Shown: positions 32,795 to 42,540, counted from the stretch's first letter. The stretch: 64,000 bases of DNA from an uncultured Mediterraneibacter sp. (GCA_944383695.1 CALWQP010000005.1:1-64000); one strand, 5' to 3'. Translations and numbers: made by a program. Notes: generated by a model not told the origin, from the sequence alone.

Positions 32795-33139
32795 TTACCG
32801 CACTGGCTCATAATCGTTCACGGATTCTTCGTCCGTTGCTTCCAGCTTCATGATAACAGGCCTAAGTCCATCATTGCAGCTGCAGATCGCAACGCCTGGC
32901 TTGCGGATCCAGTCCCCATAATAGAACAGTCCGTCCCCTGCGCCGTGAGCGAGGGCAAATACATACTGATAAATGGCTTTCCATGCTTCGTCACAGAAGC
33001 CTTCCGGCTTTGCATAATCCGCATAAAAGACCTGTCCCTTTTTCATCATAGGACATGCTGTCAGTCCTTCGATCCCATACTCCTTCGCCAGTTCCTCATC
33101 CAGCGTTGTCTTCAATATCGTGATCTTAACTTTCTTCAT
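32795..33139 (-). CDS. TIGR04076 family protein
   Basis: 114 residues from the ATG at 33139 (AAAGGATG upstream). The sequence KVKITILKTTLDEELAKEYG, CPMMKKGQVFYADYAKPEGF, CDEAWKAIYQYVFAL and ICSCNDGLRPVIMKLEA fits the TIGR04076 family of small cytoplasmic proteins of unknown function with conserved Cys residues. It is the first of three genes interrupting the ATPase operon. Confidence 0.8.
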   Translation of the reverse strand: MKKVKITILKTTLDEELAKEYGIEGLTACPMMKKGQVFYADYAKPEGFCDEAWKAIYQYVFALAHGAGDGLFYYGDWIRKPGVAICSCNDGLRPVIMKLEATDEESVNDYEPVR

Positions 33140-33222
33140 TAGAATCATCCTTTCGTTCCGCTATGCTGCGTCCCGGGTGGGAGCGCGTCTGAGCGGGATA
33201 TTCCGGCCTCGGGCGGACGTTA

Positions 33223-34608
33223 TTACTCCTCGCCCATAGGCTTATAGTATTTCTCAAGTATCTTTGTATCCACCCTGTCGAGTTCTTCTTTCGGAAGCCG
33301 TCCCAGCAGTTTCCAGCCCAGGTTCAGGGTCTCTTCCATGCTGCGGTTTTCGTTCTGTCCCTGCCCGATATACTGTTCCTCGAATTCTTTTCCGAATGCC
33401 AGGTATTCCTTGTCGATGGGGGACAGCTCATCCTCACCGATGACAGAGGCCAGATTGCGCGCATCGCCGACTTTTGCATAAGCAGAGAAGAGCTGGTTTG
33501 CCAGATCCTGATGGTCTTCCCTTGTGTAGCCTTCGCCGATGCCGTCCTTCATCAGACGGGACAGGGAGGGGAGGATATTGATCGGCGGATAGATGGACTG
33601 CCCGTGCAGCGGGCGGTCGAGCACGATCTGTCCTTCCGTGATATATCCGGTCAGGTCAGGGATGGGATGGGTGATATCGTCATTTGGCATGGTCAGGATC
33701 GGGAGCTGCGTCACGGATCCGTTCACACCCTGTACGATGCCCGCGCGCTCATAAATCGTTGCAAGTTCGCTGTACAGATATCCCGGATAACCTTTACGGC
33801 TGGGAATCTCTCCTTTTGAGGAGGAGACCTCGCGCATTGCCTCGGCAAAAGAGGTCATATCCGTCAGGATGACAAGGATGTGCATGTTCTGCTCAAAGGC
33901 AAGATACTCCGCCACGGTCAGCGCGACTTTCGGAGTGATCAGACGCTCGACTACCGGGTCATTCGCCAGATTTAAGAACATGGCCACATGGTCTGCAACT
34001 CCGCTTTCCTCAAACGTATTGCGGAAGAAGTCCGCCACATCGTGCTTGACGCCCATCGCGGCGAAAACGATAGCGAATTCCTCGTCAGAATTTTCCCCAA
34101 GGGAAGCCTGTTTTACGATCTGTGCGGCAAGCTGGTCGTGGGGCAGTCCGTTTCCTGAGAAAATAGGAAGCTTCTGTCCGCGGATCAGGGTCGTCAGACC
34201 GTCGATGGCGGAGATTCCGGTATGGATATAGTTTCTTGGATATTCACGGCGCACCGGGTTTAAGGGCAGACCGTTGACATCCCTTTTCAGTGTGGATACT
34301 ATGGGCCCCAGATCGTCAATGGGCTGCCCGATCCCATTGAACGTACGTCCCAGCATATCCGGGGCGAGGGCGATCTCCATGGGATGGCCGGTGAGTTTTG
34401 TATGGGTATTTTTCAGGGACATGCTTTCAGAACCTTCAAATACCTGGATCACTGCCCGGTCTTCGTAAATCTCCACAATACGTCCGATCTTGCGCTCTGT
34501 GCCGTTTACGACGAACTCCACGATTTCGTCATAAAACGCGTCCTGCACGCCTTCCAGAGCGATGAGAGGTCCGTTGATGCTGCTTAAGCCTAAATATTCG
34601 ATTGACAT
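33223..34608 (-). CDS. atpB: V-type ATPase subunit B
   Basis: 461 residues; the non-catalytic nucleotide-binding subunit of the V1 head. It has the alpha/beta barrel N-terminus ([17 protein letters not shown]) and a nucleotide domain where the P-loop is replaced by [15 protein letters not shown], as expected for [17 protein letters not shown] and [17 protein letters not shown] are highly conserved. The start follows AGGAC, 15 bases after the A subunit stop. Confidence 0.95.
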   Translation of the reverse strand: MSIEYLGLSSINGPLIALEGVQDAFYDEIVEFVVNGTERKIGRIVEIYEDRAVIQVFEGSESMSLKNTHTKLTGHPMEIALAPDMLGRTFNGIGQPIDDLGPIVSTLKRDVNGLPLNPVRREYPRNYIHTGISAIDGLTTLIRGQKLPIFSGNGLPHDQLAAQIVKQASLGENSDEEFAIVFAAMGVKHDVADFFRNTFEESGVADHVAMFLNLANDPVVERLITPKVALTVAEYLAFEQNMHILVILTDMTSFAEAMREVSSSKGEIPSRKGYPGYLYSELATIYERAGIVQGVNGSVTQLPILTMPNDDITHPIPDLTGYITEGQIVLDRPLHGQSIYPPINILPSLSRLMKDGIGEGYTREDHQDLANQLFSAYAKVGDARNLASVIGEDELSPIDKEYLAFGKEFEEQYIGQGQNENRSMEETLNLGWKLLGRLPKEELDRVDTKILEKYYKPMGEE

Positions 34609-34623
34609 GATTACCGGTCCTCC

Positions 34624-36393
34624 TTACGCGTTTTTCTCGAGCACTCTCTGGTAGAATGCGTCAATGTCTCTGTGATACTGGGCGAACATTTCCAGACGGT
34701 CATTGGGCACGTCGTATTTGATGGAAATGACCCGGTCAAAGATGTTCTCTGATTTCAGCACGGACATAGGATGCCCCATGGTCACCAGCGTCCGGGCCTG
34801 TTTGTACAGATACAGTATGGTATCCATCATAAGGAACTGCTTTTCCATGGAGACACAGGTGTCGTCTTTATGGAATGCGTTCTGCTGAAGGAATCCGAGG
34901 CGGATGACGCGGGCGATCTCCAGTACAAGCTTCTGGTCGTCCGGAAGTACGTCGCTTCCGATCAGTTTGACGATCTCAAGAAGGCTGCTCTCCTGGTTTA
35001 AGAGAGCCATAAGCCGGTTGCGGTAGTCCACGAACTGCGGGGAGACATTGTCCTGATACCAGTGGCTTAAATCGTTTAAATACTCGCTGTAACTGGTCAG
35101 CCAGTGGATGGCCGGGAAATGTCTGGAATAAGCAAGGCTCTTGTCCAGTCCCCAGAAACAGCGTACGAAACGCTTCGTATTCTGCGTGACCGGTTCGGAG
35201 AAGTCTCCGCCCTGGGGAGAAACTGCGCCGATGATCGTCACAGAGCCGTCAGTTCCGTTTAAATTATGCATCATTCCTGCCCGCTCATAAAACGCAGACA
35301 GGCGGGAAGCAAGGTATGCGGGGAACCCTTCCTCCGCGGGCATTTCCTCCAGACGTCCGGACAGTTCTCTTAATGCCTCTGCCCATCTGGAAGTAGAGTC
35401 AGCCATGATGGCAACGTCATATCCCATGTCCCTGTAATATTCCGCCAGTGTAAGGCCGGTGTAAATACTTGCCTCGCGGGCCGCAACAGGCATGTTGGAT
35501 GTATTTGCGATCAGGGTCGTCCGGTCCATCAGAGAATTGCCGGTGCGGGGGTCAGTCAGCTCGCCAAATTCTTCAAGAACCTGCGTCATTTCATTGCCTC
35601 GCTCGCCGCATCCGATGTAAATGATGATGTCAGCGTCCGCCCATTTTGCGATCTGGTGCTGGGTCATGGTCTTGCCGGTCCCGAATCCGCCGGGTATGGC
35701 AGCAGTGCCGCCCTTGGCGATAGGGAACATGGTATCAATGATACGCTGTCCGGTGATCAGCGGCACAGATGCCGGGAAACGGTGGTGGGTCGGCCGGGGC
35801 GTCCGGATCGGCCAGCGCTGCGTCATGGTCAGTTCTTTTTTCGAACCATCAGAAAGCTCCAGCGTGACGAGGGTTTCGTCGATCGTATATCCGCCGTCGG
35901 ATACGACTTCCGCAACGGTCCCCTCTACATCCGGAGGGACCATGCATTTGTGCACAATAGCATGGGTTTCAGGCACTTCCGCGATGATGTCTCCCCCATG
36001 GAGATACTGTCCCTTCTGCACCGTGATATGTGTCTGCCATTTTTTCTGCCTGTCAAGAGAGTCTACGCTGACGCCCCTTGTGATAAATGCGCCTCCGGAA
36101 GAATCTGCGATCTGCTCCAGAGGACGTTCGATACCGTCAAAGATGTTGTTCAGGATGCCGGGGGCAAGGGTCACGGACACAGCGTTTCCGGTGGCAATGA
36201 CCTCCTCTCCGGGGTGCAGGCCTGTTGTCTCCTCGTATACCTGGACAGTCGTCATATCTTTATCAAGGGCGATGACTTCACCCACAAGCTTTTGTCTGCC
36301 CACATAGACCATCTCGGACATAGAGAAACCGGTATTGCCCTTCAGGTAGATGACAGGTCCGTTGATCCCATAGATTGCAGCGGTCTTAAGCAT
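34624..36393 (-). CDS. atpA: V-type ATPase catalytic subunit A
   Basis: 589 residues from the ATG at 36393 (GGGAGGTGAGGGCA in front); an upstream extension in the open frame overlaps subunit E and is not used. The catalytic P-loop is IPGGFGTGKTMTQHQ, followed by YIGCGERGNEMTQVL and MADSTSRWAEALREL. The non-homologous region of A subunits (about 110-200: GQYLHGGDIIAEVPET) is present. It hydrolyses ATP to drive rotation, or makes ATP in reverse. It overlaps the 3' end of the E gene by 8 bases. Confidence 0.96.
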   Translation of the reverse strand: MLKTAAIYGINGPVIYLKGNTGFSMSEMVYVGRQKLVGEVIALDKDMTTVQVYEETTGLHPGEEVIATGNAVSVTLAPGILNNIFDGIERPLEQIADSSGGAFITRGVSVDSLDRQKKWQTHITVQKGQYLHGGDIIAEVPETHAIVHKCMVPPDVEGTVAEVVSDGGYTIDETLVTLELSDGSKKELTMTQRWPIRTPRPTHHRFPASVPLITGQRIIDTMFPIAKGGTAAIPGGFGTGKTMTQHQIAKWADADIIIYIGCGERGNEMTQVLEEFGELTDPRTGNSLMDRTTLIANTSNMPVAAREASIYTGLTLAEYYRDMGYDVAIMADSTSRWAEALRELSGRLEEMPAEEGFPAYLASRLSAFYERAGMMHNLNGTDGSVTIIGAVSPQGGDFSEPVTQNTKRFVRCFWGLDKSLAYSRHFPAIHWLTSYSEYLNDLSHWYQDNVSPQFVDYRNRLMALLNQESSLLEIVKLIGSDVLPDDQKLVLEIARVIRLGFLQQNAFHKDDTCVSMEKQFLMMDTILYLYKQARTLVTMGHPMSVLKSENIFDRVISIKYDVPNDRLEMFAQYHRDIDAFYQRVLEKNA

Positions 36394-36973
36394 TGCCCTC
36401 ACCTCCCAGGAAGATAAATTTGTCATACTCATTGCGCAGTTGCGTCTTGAATGAATTGTCGATGAGAATATTCCGGCTGCGGATAACTGCGCGCACACCG
36501 CCAATGAAATCCTCCGCGCTGATTGTCAGTTCTGCTCCTGTAGTATCCGACAGGTCAGAGTGTTTCTGCTCATCTGATGGGTTGATATAGATGACTACCG
36601 GGTCCTGCCCGGCGAAATGCTGTGCCTGGCGGATGCACTTTATAAGGAAATCATCATATGCCGCTGTCTTCATGTAATCTTTCACAAGTTCCATGACTTC
36701 TTCAAATATTTTGTCTTTCAGCTCCTGCTGGACCTTTCCCAGGCGCCGCTTGATCTCCAGCTGAGATTTCGCCGCTGCCTGGTTGAGAGAGAGGCGCGCG
36801 TTGGTAGTCTCTGCCTTGATGCGGGTTTCAGACTGGCGCCTGGCTTCCGCCTTATGGTCTTCCAAAATCTTCTCAAGTGCCTCCCTGTGGGAGTCGATGA
36901 TAGCGTTGCCTTCTGAGCGCGCCTGTTCCATGGATGTGGTCCGCAGATCAGCAATCTTTTCTTCTAATGTCAA
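36386..36973 (-). CDS. atpE: V-type ATPase subunit E
   Basis: 195 residues. The N-terminal half is a long charged coiled coil (peripheral stalk), LEEKIADLRTTSMEQARSEG onward; the C-terminal half is globular, ending VRAVIRSRNILIDNSFKTQL, the part that binds the A3B3 head. Length fits the family. It overlaps subunit A by 8 bases and follows subunit F by 15 bases; AGGAGGG precedes the start. Confidence 0.9.
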   Translation of the reverse strand: MTLEEKIADLRTTSMEQARSEGNAIIDSHREALEKILEDHKAEARRQSETRIKAETTNARLSLNQAAAKSQLEIKRRLGKVQQELKDKIFEEVMELVKDYMKTAAYDDFLIKCIRQAQHFAGQDPVVIYINPSDEQKHSDLSDTTGAELTISAEDFIGGVRAVIRSRNILIDNSFKTQLRNEYDKFIFLGGEGNA

Positions 36974-36988
36974 GAGGAATCCCTCCTT

Positions 36989-37297
36989 TTATAGTTTTAA
37001 TCCGATCGCCTCAGTGATATATGAGGTGATAAAGTCTTTCTGCCTTCCGGTTCCGTGGCGGTCAGGGATTTCCACGAGAAGGGGCATCTTCCGCTCCAGA
37101 CGGAAGGTGTCGATGATGTCGGGAAACTCCCGCCCGAATTTTTCAGTCAGGAGTACTATGCCTACGGTTTTGTCTGTGAGCACGTCTTCCAGAGCCTTTT
37201 TCAGTTCATCCCGCTCGTGAACGACCACGCCGTCAACACCCGCAAGGCGCATGCCTGTGTAAGTATCCACGTTATCACTGATGAGATACATTTTCAT
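36989..37297 (-). CDS. atpF: V-type ATPase subunit F
   Basis: 102 residues, a small Rossmann-like protein of the central rotor shaft: MKMYLISDNVDTYTGMRLAG then VGIVLLTEKFGREFPDIID and IPDRHGTGRQKDFITSYITEA. All are family signatures. It is separated from subunit K by 150 bases that hold hairpins but no gene, which may be a point of differential expression between the abundant K ring subunit and the rest. Confidence 0.93.
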   Translation of the reverse strand: MKMYLISDNVDTYTGMRLAGVDGVVVHERDELKKALEDVLTDKTVGIVLLTEKFGREFPDIIDTFRLERKMPLLVEIPDRHGTGRQKDFITSYITEAIGLKL

Positions 37298-37447
37298 ATT
37301 GGTTTTGTCCTCCTTCGCCCCATGTCAAGCCCCGGTCTGTTCTTTTTTCTCAATGAAGATACATCCTCACTGCGTTCGGAGTATCTGCTTTCGCACTAGG
37401 CTCGATAAGACCTCACCAAGTGCTCAATGCAGCACGGCTGACTGGTG

Positions 37448-37885
37448 TTACAAATTTCCTAATATCATAAAGGAGATGATCAGGCCGTACAGGCAGACGC
37501 CTTCCGCGAGACCTACAAAGATGAGCGACTTACCAAGTACGCTGGAATCTTCGCTGATAGCGCCGAGCGCTGCGCTCGCCGCGCTTGCCACGGCGATACC
37601 GCCGCCGATACAGGAAAGTCCGGTGACGAGCGCTGCCGCAAGGTATCCAAGGCCGGTGGCAAAGCCGGAATCGGAAGCTACGGACTCAGCAGCCTGCACA
37701 TCCGGGCCGCCAAGGAGCATGATGGACGCCACGGCAAAAGCGCCGAAAAAGAAAAATGTATTTGTGCCGATGGCTCGTTTGTAGCGTTTCCGGGTCTTGT
37801 TCTTTCCGAGCAGGTAATAGCCGAACGGAAGGATGATGCTTAAGATCAGTGCTGTGATAAATACGATTTTGGTTGCTAAAGTCAT
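37448..37885 (-). CDS. atpK: V-type ATPase subunit K (membrane rotor proteolipid)
   Basis: 145 residues from the ATG at 37885 behind CAGGAGG (the longer frame adds 11 polar residues). There are four membrane helices in two hairpins. The second hairpin carries GLSCIGGGIAVASAASAALGAI and the ion-binding Glu128 in FVGLAEGVCLYGL; the first lacks an equivalent carboxylate, the usual V-type pattern. Whether the ion is Na+ or H+ cannot be settled by eye. Confidence 0.93.
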   Translation of the reverse strand: MTLATKIVFITALILSIILPFGYYLLGKNKTRKRYKRAIGTNTFFFFGAFAVASIMLLGGPDVQAAESVASDSGFATGLGYLAAALVTGLSCIGGGIAVASAASAALGAISEDSSVLGKSLIFVGLAEGVCLYGLIISFMILGNL

Positions 37886-37966
37886 GGTAAAATCCTCCTG
37901 ATTTTTATTTTCCCGCATGGCTGCGGGGGTTGTTATCTGCCTGGCGCAGTGGATAAAGGCCTGCGT

Positions 37967-39913
37967 CTATTTCTGTTTTTTCTTTGTGTTCTTTTTTGTA
38001 TATGGATCAAATGCATGGCCGCTGCCCTTATAGAAGCGGCTGAACATTTCGTAATATTCCAGACGGAGCACCTGGATGCCCACGATCAGGCCCTCAAATC
38101 CGCATACGAACAGGTTGCCGAAGATCACTCCCAGCCAGTTAGGATTTCCGCTCTCCGCGCCTGCGAGCTGCAGGACCACCTCCATGATCGCCGCGTGGCT
38201 GACCGCGAATGCGCCGATACGGATGAAAGAGATGGTATTGGAGAAGTAGCTCAGGAGTGTCTCGAACATCTCGAAAAATCCCTGTACAAAGAACATCGCT
38301 TTTCCGGTCTCCATTTTGTCAGCCCTTTTCTGGATGGCTCTTGTGATCGGCTCCCGAAAGAGGATGACCAGCAGCGGTACGCCGAACATAATACCCATCA
38401 CGATGCCGCCCGGCAGAGGATTGCCTGTCATAAAGAGGACAATGGTGACAACGACCGCGATGTAAAATATCAGGCCGGCAGCGCCGTTGGGATCAAACCA
38501 GGCGCCCTCGATATCTTTGCTTTTTATGGCGTTGATGATGTGGAGCACCATTGCCACCATGATAAGGAACATGCCAAAGGCGACTGCCACGATGAACACG
38601 GTGTTCAGTTTCCCGAGGAAAGGCAGTGTGGTCATATGGTCAATAGGCCTCATCCACAGTGCAGGGATCACATCTTCAAATCCAAAGATACTGCCGAACA
38701 TAAATCCAAAGATCGTGGAAAATACTCCGGCCGAGGCAATAATCCCCGCGAGGGGAGCTTTCTTAAAGTGATAAATAAGTGCGCCTCCGATCAAAAGGAG
38801 AAGTCCCTGCCCCACATCTCCGAACATGACGCCGAAGATAAAGGAGTAGGTCAGACCCACGAAGACGGTTGGATCCATTTCGTTATGTGCCGGAAGTCCG
38901 TACATCTGGACAAACATTTCAAAGGGCTTGAAGATCTTTGGGTTCTCCAGTTTAGTAGGAGGTTCTCCAAAGTAGGCGTCATGGTCATCCTCCACAACGA
39001 CAAATACCTTGTCATCATCCTTGACTTCTTCCACGAATTTCTCGACGTCTTCTTCCGACATCCATCCGCAGAGGATGTAATAGTCCTCCTGATTATCTTC
39101 CATGCGGGCGGCAAGCTTGCGAACGTCAAAGTTGCTGGACAGTTCTTCCAGCCGGTTCCGCGCCGCTACAAGCTGCGGAGCGCGGTCGGAGAGCATCTCG
39201 CCCGCCTCTTTATCCAGACCGTCAATCTCCAGGTTGATCTGGGCGATCTCTCGTTCCAGAGACTGATAAGCGTAAGAAGGAGTCCCTTCGAATTCGTCCT
39301 TTAACTCGATCCGTTCAAAGTGAAGGGACCGGAACACCGCGTCTACTTTCTGTGCCTCAGCGGGGGAAACAAAATAAGCCCCATACACGAAGCTTTCATC
39401 CCGCTCTCCTTCCACAAAGATCGCTTTCAGGTCATCCATGAGGTATTTCTGCATTTTGTGGTAAAATTCTGCCGCGATTCGTCCAAATCGGTATGTGATG
39501 TACCGGTAATTCAACACCTTGTGGAGATTGCAGTCCAGAGGACGGAAAGGCGCGATCACCAGCTGTTTCGCACGAAGCTCTTCGATCTTCTTTTTCAGTT
39601 TTTCTTTCTTTTCCTGAAGCTCCTGATAGTCTTCATTTGCCTTTCGCACGACTTCGAACATATCATCCAGCCCTATTTTTGTATCCGGGACTACATCATC
39701 CGCGTTCGGCAGATATCCTACGAACTGCACTGCTTTTGCAAGAGCATCCCGGTAAGGGTTGAGTTCTACAAAAGGCCTTAGATTGTCTACGGTCTTCAAT
39801 TCAGACAGAGCGGATTCGAGCTGGATCTCATAGCGGGAGAGATACAGGTCGGTGACACGGTCAATGTCATTTCTCGGACCGGAGATATTTATAAATTTCA
39901 TTTTTACGATCAT
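37967..39913 (-). CDS. atpI: V-type ATPase subunit I (a-subunit homologue)
   Basis: 648 residues. The N-terminal half is cytoplasmic with two coiled-coil stretches (about 90-115 and 220-260) forming the stator arm. The C-terminal half has about seven to eight membrane helices beginning FVGLTYSFIFGVMFGDVGQG and includes NTISFIRIGAFAVSHAA, with the essential Arg facing the rotor. The C-terminus ends RFYKGSGHAFDPYTKK. The start ATG overlaps the stop of subunit C (ATGA), with GGAGG 8 bases before. Confidence 0.95.
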   Translation of the reverse strand: MIVKMKFINISGPRNDIDRVTDLYLSRYEIQLESALSELKTVDNLRPFVELNPYRDALAKAVQFVGYLPNADDVVPDTKIGLDDMFEVVRKANEDYQELQEKKEKLKKKIEELRAKQLVIAPFRPLDCNLHKVLNYRYITYRFGRIAAEFYHKMQKYLMDDLKAIFVEGERDESFVYGAYFVSPAEAQKVDAVFRSLHFERIELKDEFEGTPSYAYQSLEREIAQINLEIDGLDKEAGEMLSDRAPQLVAARNRLEELSSNFDVRKLAARMEDNQEDYYILCGWMSEEDVEKFVEEVKDDDKVFVVVEDDHDAYFGEPPTKLENPKIFKPFEMFVQMYGLPAHNEMDPTVFVGLTYSFIFGVMFGDVGQGLLLLIGGALIYHFKKAPLAGIIASAGVFSTIFGFMFGSIFGFEDVIPALWMRPIDHMTTLPFLGKLNTVFIVAVAFGMFLIMVAMVLHIINAIKSKDIEGAWFDPNGAAGLIFYIAVVVTIVLFMTGNPLPGGIVMGIMFGVPLLVILFREPITRAIQKRADKMETGKAMFFVQGFFEMFETLLSYFSNTISFIRIGAFAVSHAAIMEVVLQLAGAESGNPNWLGVIFGNLFVCGFEGLIVGIQVLRLEYYEMFSRFYKGSGHAFDPYTKKNTKKKQK

Positions 39914-40956
39914 TGGGTCTTACCTCCAACGTATGCCAGCGTCTCGCCGGGACTTAAGCCGTAGCGTACACATTCCATAGCGGTCGTCAGCTTATTGATT
40001 TCCTCTTCTTTCAAGAAGAGATAGGTGTTGATCGCAGCGACAGAATAGGGATCCCGCCGGCGGTCTACTGTGTACAGATAATGCAGACAGTCCGCATACA
40101 TCTGTTCAATGGTCAGTTTCTGATGGAAATTATAGTGGCGGGCATAGCTTGTTTTTGCCACGGCCGCCTCAAACTCCTCCAGCCCCGGGGCTTCCACCAG
40201 CTCCTTGACCAGGTCCGTTGACAGTTTATAGTGGATCGGGATGAGCAACAGGTAAATGTCCGCAGGCTTCATATTATAATATTTTTTTGCCCGGTAGATC
40301 CACTGCAGGTTCAGAAGATCGATCTTCGAACCACGATCGCGCATGAAAAGCTCCAGATCCGGCTTGTTCAGGACCTTTTTCTGTTCTTTCCATGTAGAAG
40401 TATAAAAATAAAGATCCAGGGTCAGGTTGTAATCATAGAGCGTGACGTTTTGCGAGTCTTTCAGTTTTTTCAGAGGGGCATAATATTCGGTCCCTTTCAG
40501 ATTTTCCACCAGTTCGTCCGTAGTGCGGGAAGTGATGAGTTTCTCTATGGAAATCTGAGAATAACGGTCAAAAAAAGCTTTTTTATAATTCAGGTCAAAC
40601 GGCTGTCTGTATCGGTTTATCACAATGCGCAGACAATAGTTTATCAGATCGATCTCGTAGTTTTTCAGGATCAATTTCATAAACCGCCGCTGCTTTTGGC
40701 CGCAGAACCGGTAAATTTTAGTGTAATCGTGATACAGGGACTGGATCAGAACTTTTTCAATGTTACCTCTGTGGATCTGATGTTCCTCCAGCGCGTCCAG
40801 GACATCCGCGTACGCCGTGTTCTTCCTGAGATAGTCAGCGATTTCGGGGACACTCCCCAAATTCGCGATCTCTGTGAACTGGTCCAGAGTCAGCAGCTTT
40901 GCCCCCATGGCCCGGATTTTCGTCACGATCCCGCTGTATTCAAGTAAATTTCCCAT
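39910..40956 (-). CDS. atpC: V-type ATPase subunit C (d/AC39 family)
   Basis: 348 residues of the V0D/AC39 family that couples the rotor shaft to the K ring. Mostly helical, with YSGIVTKIRAMGAKLLTLDQF at the N-terminus, EIDLINYCLRIVINRY in the middle and EEEINKLTTAMECVRYGLSP near the end. Gene order (C before I, K, F, E, A, B) differs from the common clostridial order with I and K first. Confidence 0.9.
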   Translation of the reverse strand: MGNLLEYSGIVTKIRAMGAKLLTLDQFTEIANLGSVPEIADYLRKNTAYADVLDALEEHQIHRGNIEKVLIQSLYHDYTKIYRFCGQKQRRFMKLILKNYEIDLINYCLRIVINRYRQPFDLNYKKAFFDRYSQISIEKLITSRTTDELVENLKGTEYYAPLKKLKDSQNVTLYDYNLTLDLYFYTSTWKEQKKVLNKPDLELFMRDRGSKIDLLNLQWIYRAKKYYNMKPADIYLLLIPIHYKLSTDLVKELVEAPGLEEFEAAVAKTSYARHYNFHQKLTIEQMYADCLHYLYTVDRRRDPYSVAAINTYLFLKEEEINKLTTAMECVRYGLSPGETLAYVGGKTQ

Positions 40957-40959
40957 AGG

Positions 40960-41271
40960 CTACACCTCGGTGATCCTTCGCAGGATCTCATGGGCGTATT
41001 CCGTATGTTTTTCTTCATATTCTTTGTGAAGCGCCCGGATCGTCTCAGAGCTCGCATTATTCTGGCTGTCCAGGATACCGGAGGTATTCTTTTCCAGCTC
41101 CTCGCGGATGGCGCGGAGACGCTCCTGCGTCCAGTTTTCAATGTCCTCGTCAAAGGCTTTGCGTTTCTCATTGTATTCCTTGTTAAGAGTTTGTTTCTGA
41201 GATTCAGCATGTGTGACGATGGCTGATGCGGCATCTTCGATTTCCGTCAATTTGTTTATAATAGAGTCCAT
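40960..41271 (-). CDS. V-type ATPase G/H-like stalk subunit
   Basis: 103 residues that form one long charged helix with heptad character (ITKLTEIEDAASAIVTHAES-like start, read here as NKLTEIEDAASAIVTHAESQ), as expected for the peripheral-stalk partner of subunit E. It is the first gene of the ATPase operon, 3 bases upstream of subunit C, with GGAGGC before the start and a promoter 43 bases before the ATG. Confidence 0.8.
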   Translation of the reverse strand: MDSIINKLTEIEDAASAIVTHAESQKQTLNKEYNEKRKAFDEDIENWTQERLRAIREELEKNTSGILDSQNNASSETIRALHKEYEEKHTEYAHEILRRITEV

Positions 41272-41313
41272 AAAAAGCCTCCTGTTTGTGGGAAAATGCT
41301 AACACACTTTATC

Positions 41314-41341
41314 ATACACCTTTTCATAAAAAAAGCAAGTA
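41314..41341 (-). promoter_or_regulatory. Promoter of the V-ATPase operon
   Basis: On the minus strand TTGCTT (41341-41336) and TATGAT (41319-41314) with a 16-base spacer. Confidence 0.65.
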
Positions 41342-41446
41342 AAGAAATCATCATAATTGTTCGCATAAACGCTGATTTCGTGCTATTATGAAAGAGTTCC
41401 GTTTAAAATCTGTACTTAGTTTTGTTAGATAAGGGGAGGACTATTC

Positions 41447-42097
41447 ATGAGGCTGAGAAATATACCGAGAGCAGAGGGCACGATTCAGGCTCATCGCGCT
41501 GTGATCAAAAGACCTGAAGACCAGAGGGGATGTTGGCGCCAGGTATTTGGAAATAAACGACCGATGCACATTGAGATAGGGATGGGCAAGGGACGCTTTA
41601 TCCTGAATATGGCAAAAACACATCCTAATATCAATTTCATCGGGATCGAGCGTTACTCCAGCGTTTTGCTGCGGGCTGTGGAGAAGTTCGATACGGAAGA
41701 ATTCAGAGAACTGGAAAACGTCCGTTTTGTCTGCATGGACGCAAGAAATATCGCAGATGTATTTGCAGAAGGCGAGGTAGAGAAGATATATCTGAATTTC
41801 TCTGATCCGTGGCCGAAAGCGCGGCACGCGAAACGGCGTCTCACGTCCGTAGAGTTCCTGGAACGGTATGAGAAGATACTGCCCCAGGGCGGCACCGTGG
41901 AGTTCAAGACAGACAACACCCCACTTTTTAATTTTTCTGTGGAGCAGCTCAAAGAAGCCGCATGGACAGTGCAGGCGTTTACCTATGATCTGCATCATAA
42001 TGAAGAAATGAATAAAGACAATATCATGACAGAATACGAAGAAAAATTTTCACAGCGCGGGAATCCGATCAATAAATTTATTGCCGTGCGGAGATAA
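41447..42097 (+). CDS. trmB: tRNA (guanine-N7-)-methyltransferase
   Basis: 216 residues; methylates G46 of tRNAs. The SAM motif is HIEIGMGKGRFILNMA, followed by FIGIERYSSVLLRAV, and the family-defining YLNFSDPWPKARHAKRRLT. The C-terminus TEYEEKFSQRGNPINKFI is typical. AAGGGGAGG precedes the start. It is divergent from the ATPase operon and upstream of tRNA-Lys. Confidence 0.95.
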   Translation: MRLRNIPRAEGTIQAHRAVIKRPEDQRGCWRQVFGNKRPMHIEIGMGKGRFILNMAKTHPNINFIGIERYSSVLLRAVEKFDTEEFRELENVRFVCMDARNIADVFAEGEVEKIYLNFSDPWPKARHAKRRLTSVEFLERYEKILPQGGTVEFKTDNTPLFNFSVEQLKEAAWTVQAFTYDLHHNEEMNKDNIMTEYEEKFSQRGNPINKFIAVRR

Positions 42098-42342
42098 TAA
42101 AGATGAGAACCTTTTGCGTGCGTTCGGCATATACTAGGATATAATCATTTCATGGGGCGGGAAATGCAGATGAAGAGAAAATGCTGGAAAACGTGTGTAG
42201 CAGAAATGCTTTATTGCAGACCATGCCTGAACAGGCATCTTCTGTGCATCAGAAAATCCTTGCAGGAGGTGTGCAAAATCCTGAACTCCGGACTGTGCCA
42301 TGGGGGCGAAAGAAAAAAGAAACGAGATTGTTAAAAAAATAC

Positions 42343-42371
42343 TTGCATTTTAGAAACGTGTCGTTTATAAT
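42343..42371 (+). promoter_or_regulatory. tRNA-Lys promoter
   Basis: TTGCAT (42343-42348) and TATAAT (42366-42371) with a 17-base spacer, 40 bases before the tRNA. No gene is supported in 42098-42342. Confidence 0.8.
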
Positions 42372-42411
42372 ATCACTTGCGTCATCTATTGGAGATGACG
42401 GAAAGAGAAAA

Positions 42412-42484
42412 GCGCGATTAGCTCAGTTGGTAGAGCACCTGACTCTTAATCAGGGTGTCCAGGGTTCGAACCCCTGATCGCGCA
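42412..42484 (+). tRNA. tRNA-Lys (anticodon CTT)
   Basis: 73 bases with a complete cloverleaf: acceptor GCGCGAT/ATCGCGC with discriminator A, D-arm AGCTCAGTTGGTAGAGC, anticodon stem CCTGA/TCAGG with loop CTCTTAA (CTT reads AAG), and T-arm CCAGGGTTCGAACCCCTG. CCA is not encoded. Its 3' 43 bases are the attachment core used by two integrated elements; the 3' end here is contributed by the inovirus but is identical to the others. Confidence 0.97.
42442..42484 (+). repeat. attL core of the inovirus-like element (tRNA 3' end)
   Basis: 43 bases from ACTCTTAATCAGG to ATCGCGCA, identical to 49648-49690 and, minus the first base, to 59302-59343. These are direct repeats that bound the two tandem elements. 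Confidence 0.9.
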
Positions 42485-42488
42485 TCAA

Positions 42489-42534
42489 AGCACTGTTTTC
42501 ATGCATCATCAAGCATGGGGATGGTGTTTTTTCA
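42489..42534 (+). terminator. tRNA-Lys terminator supplied by the inovirus
   Basis: AGCACTGTTTTCATGC (42489-42504) pairs with GCATGGGGATGGTGTT (42513-42528) using several G-U pairs, followed by TTTTTC. It has the same architecture as the hairpins at 49697 and 59350 although the arms differ. Confidence 0.7.
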
Positions 42535-42540
42535 TAAAAA

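Noticed and set aside
37949..39304. 451-residue plus-strand frame
   Set aside because: Antisense to ATPase subunit I; His/Asp-rich shadow text.
42181..42477. 98-residue frame running through the tRNA gene
   Set aside because: It includes the tRNA promoter and most of the tRNA, and has no supporting motif.
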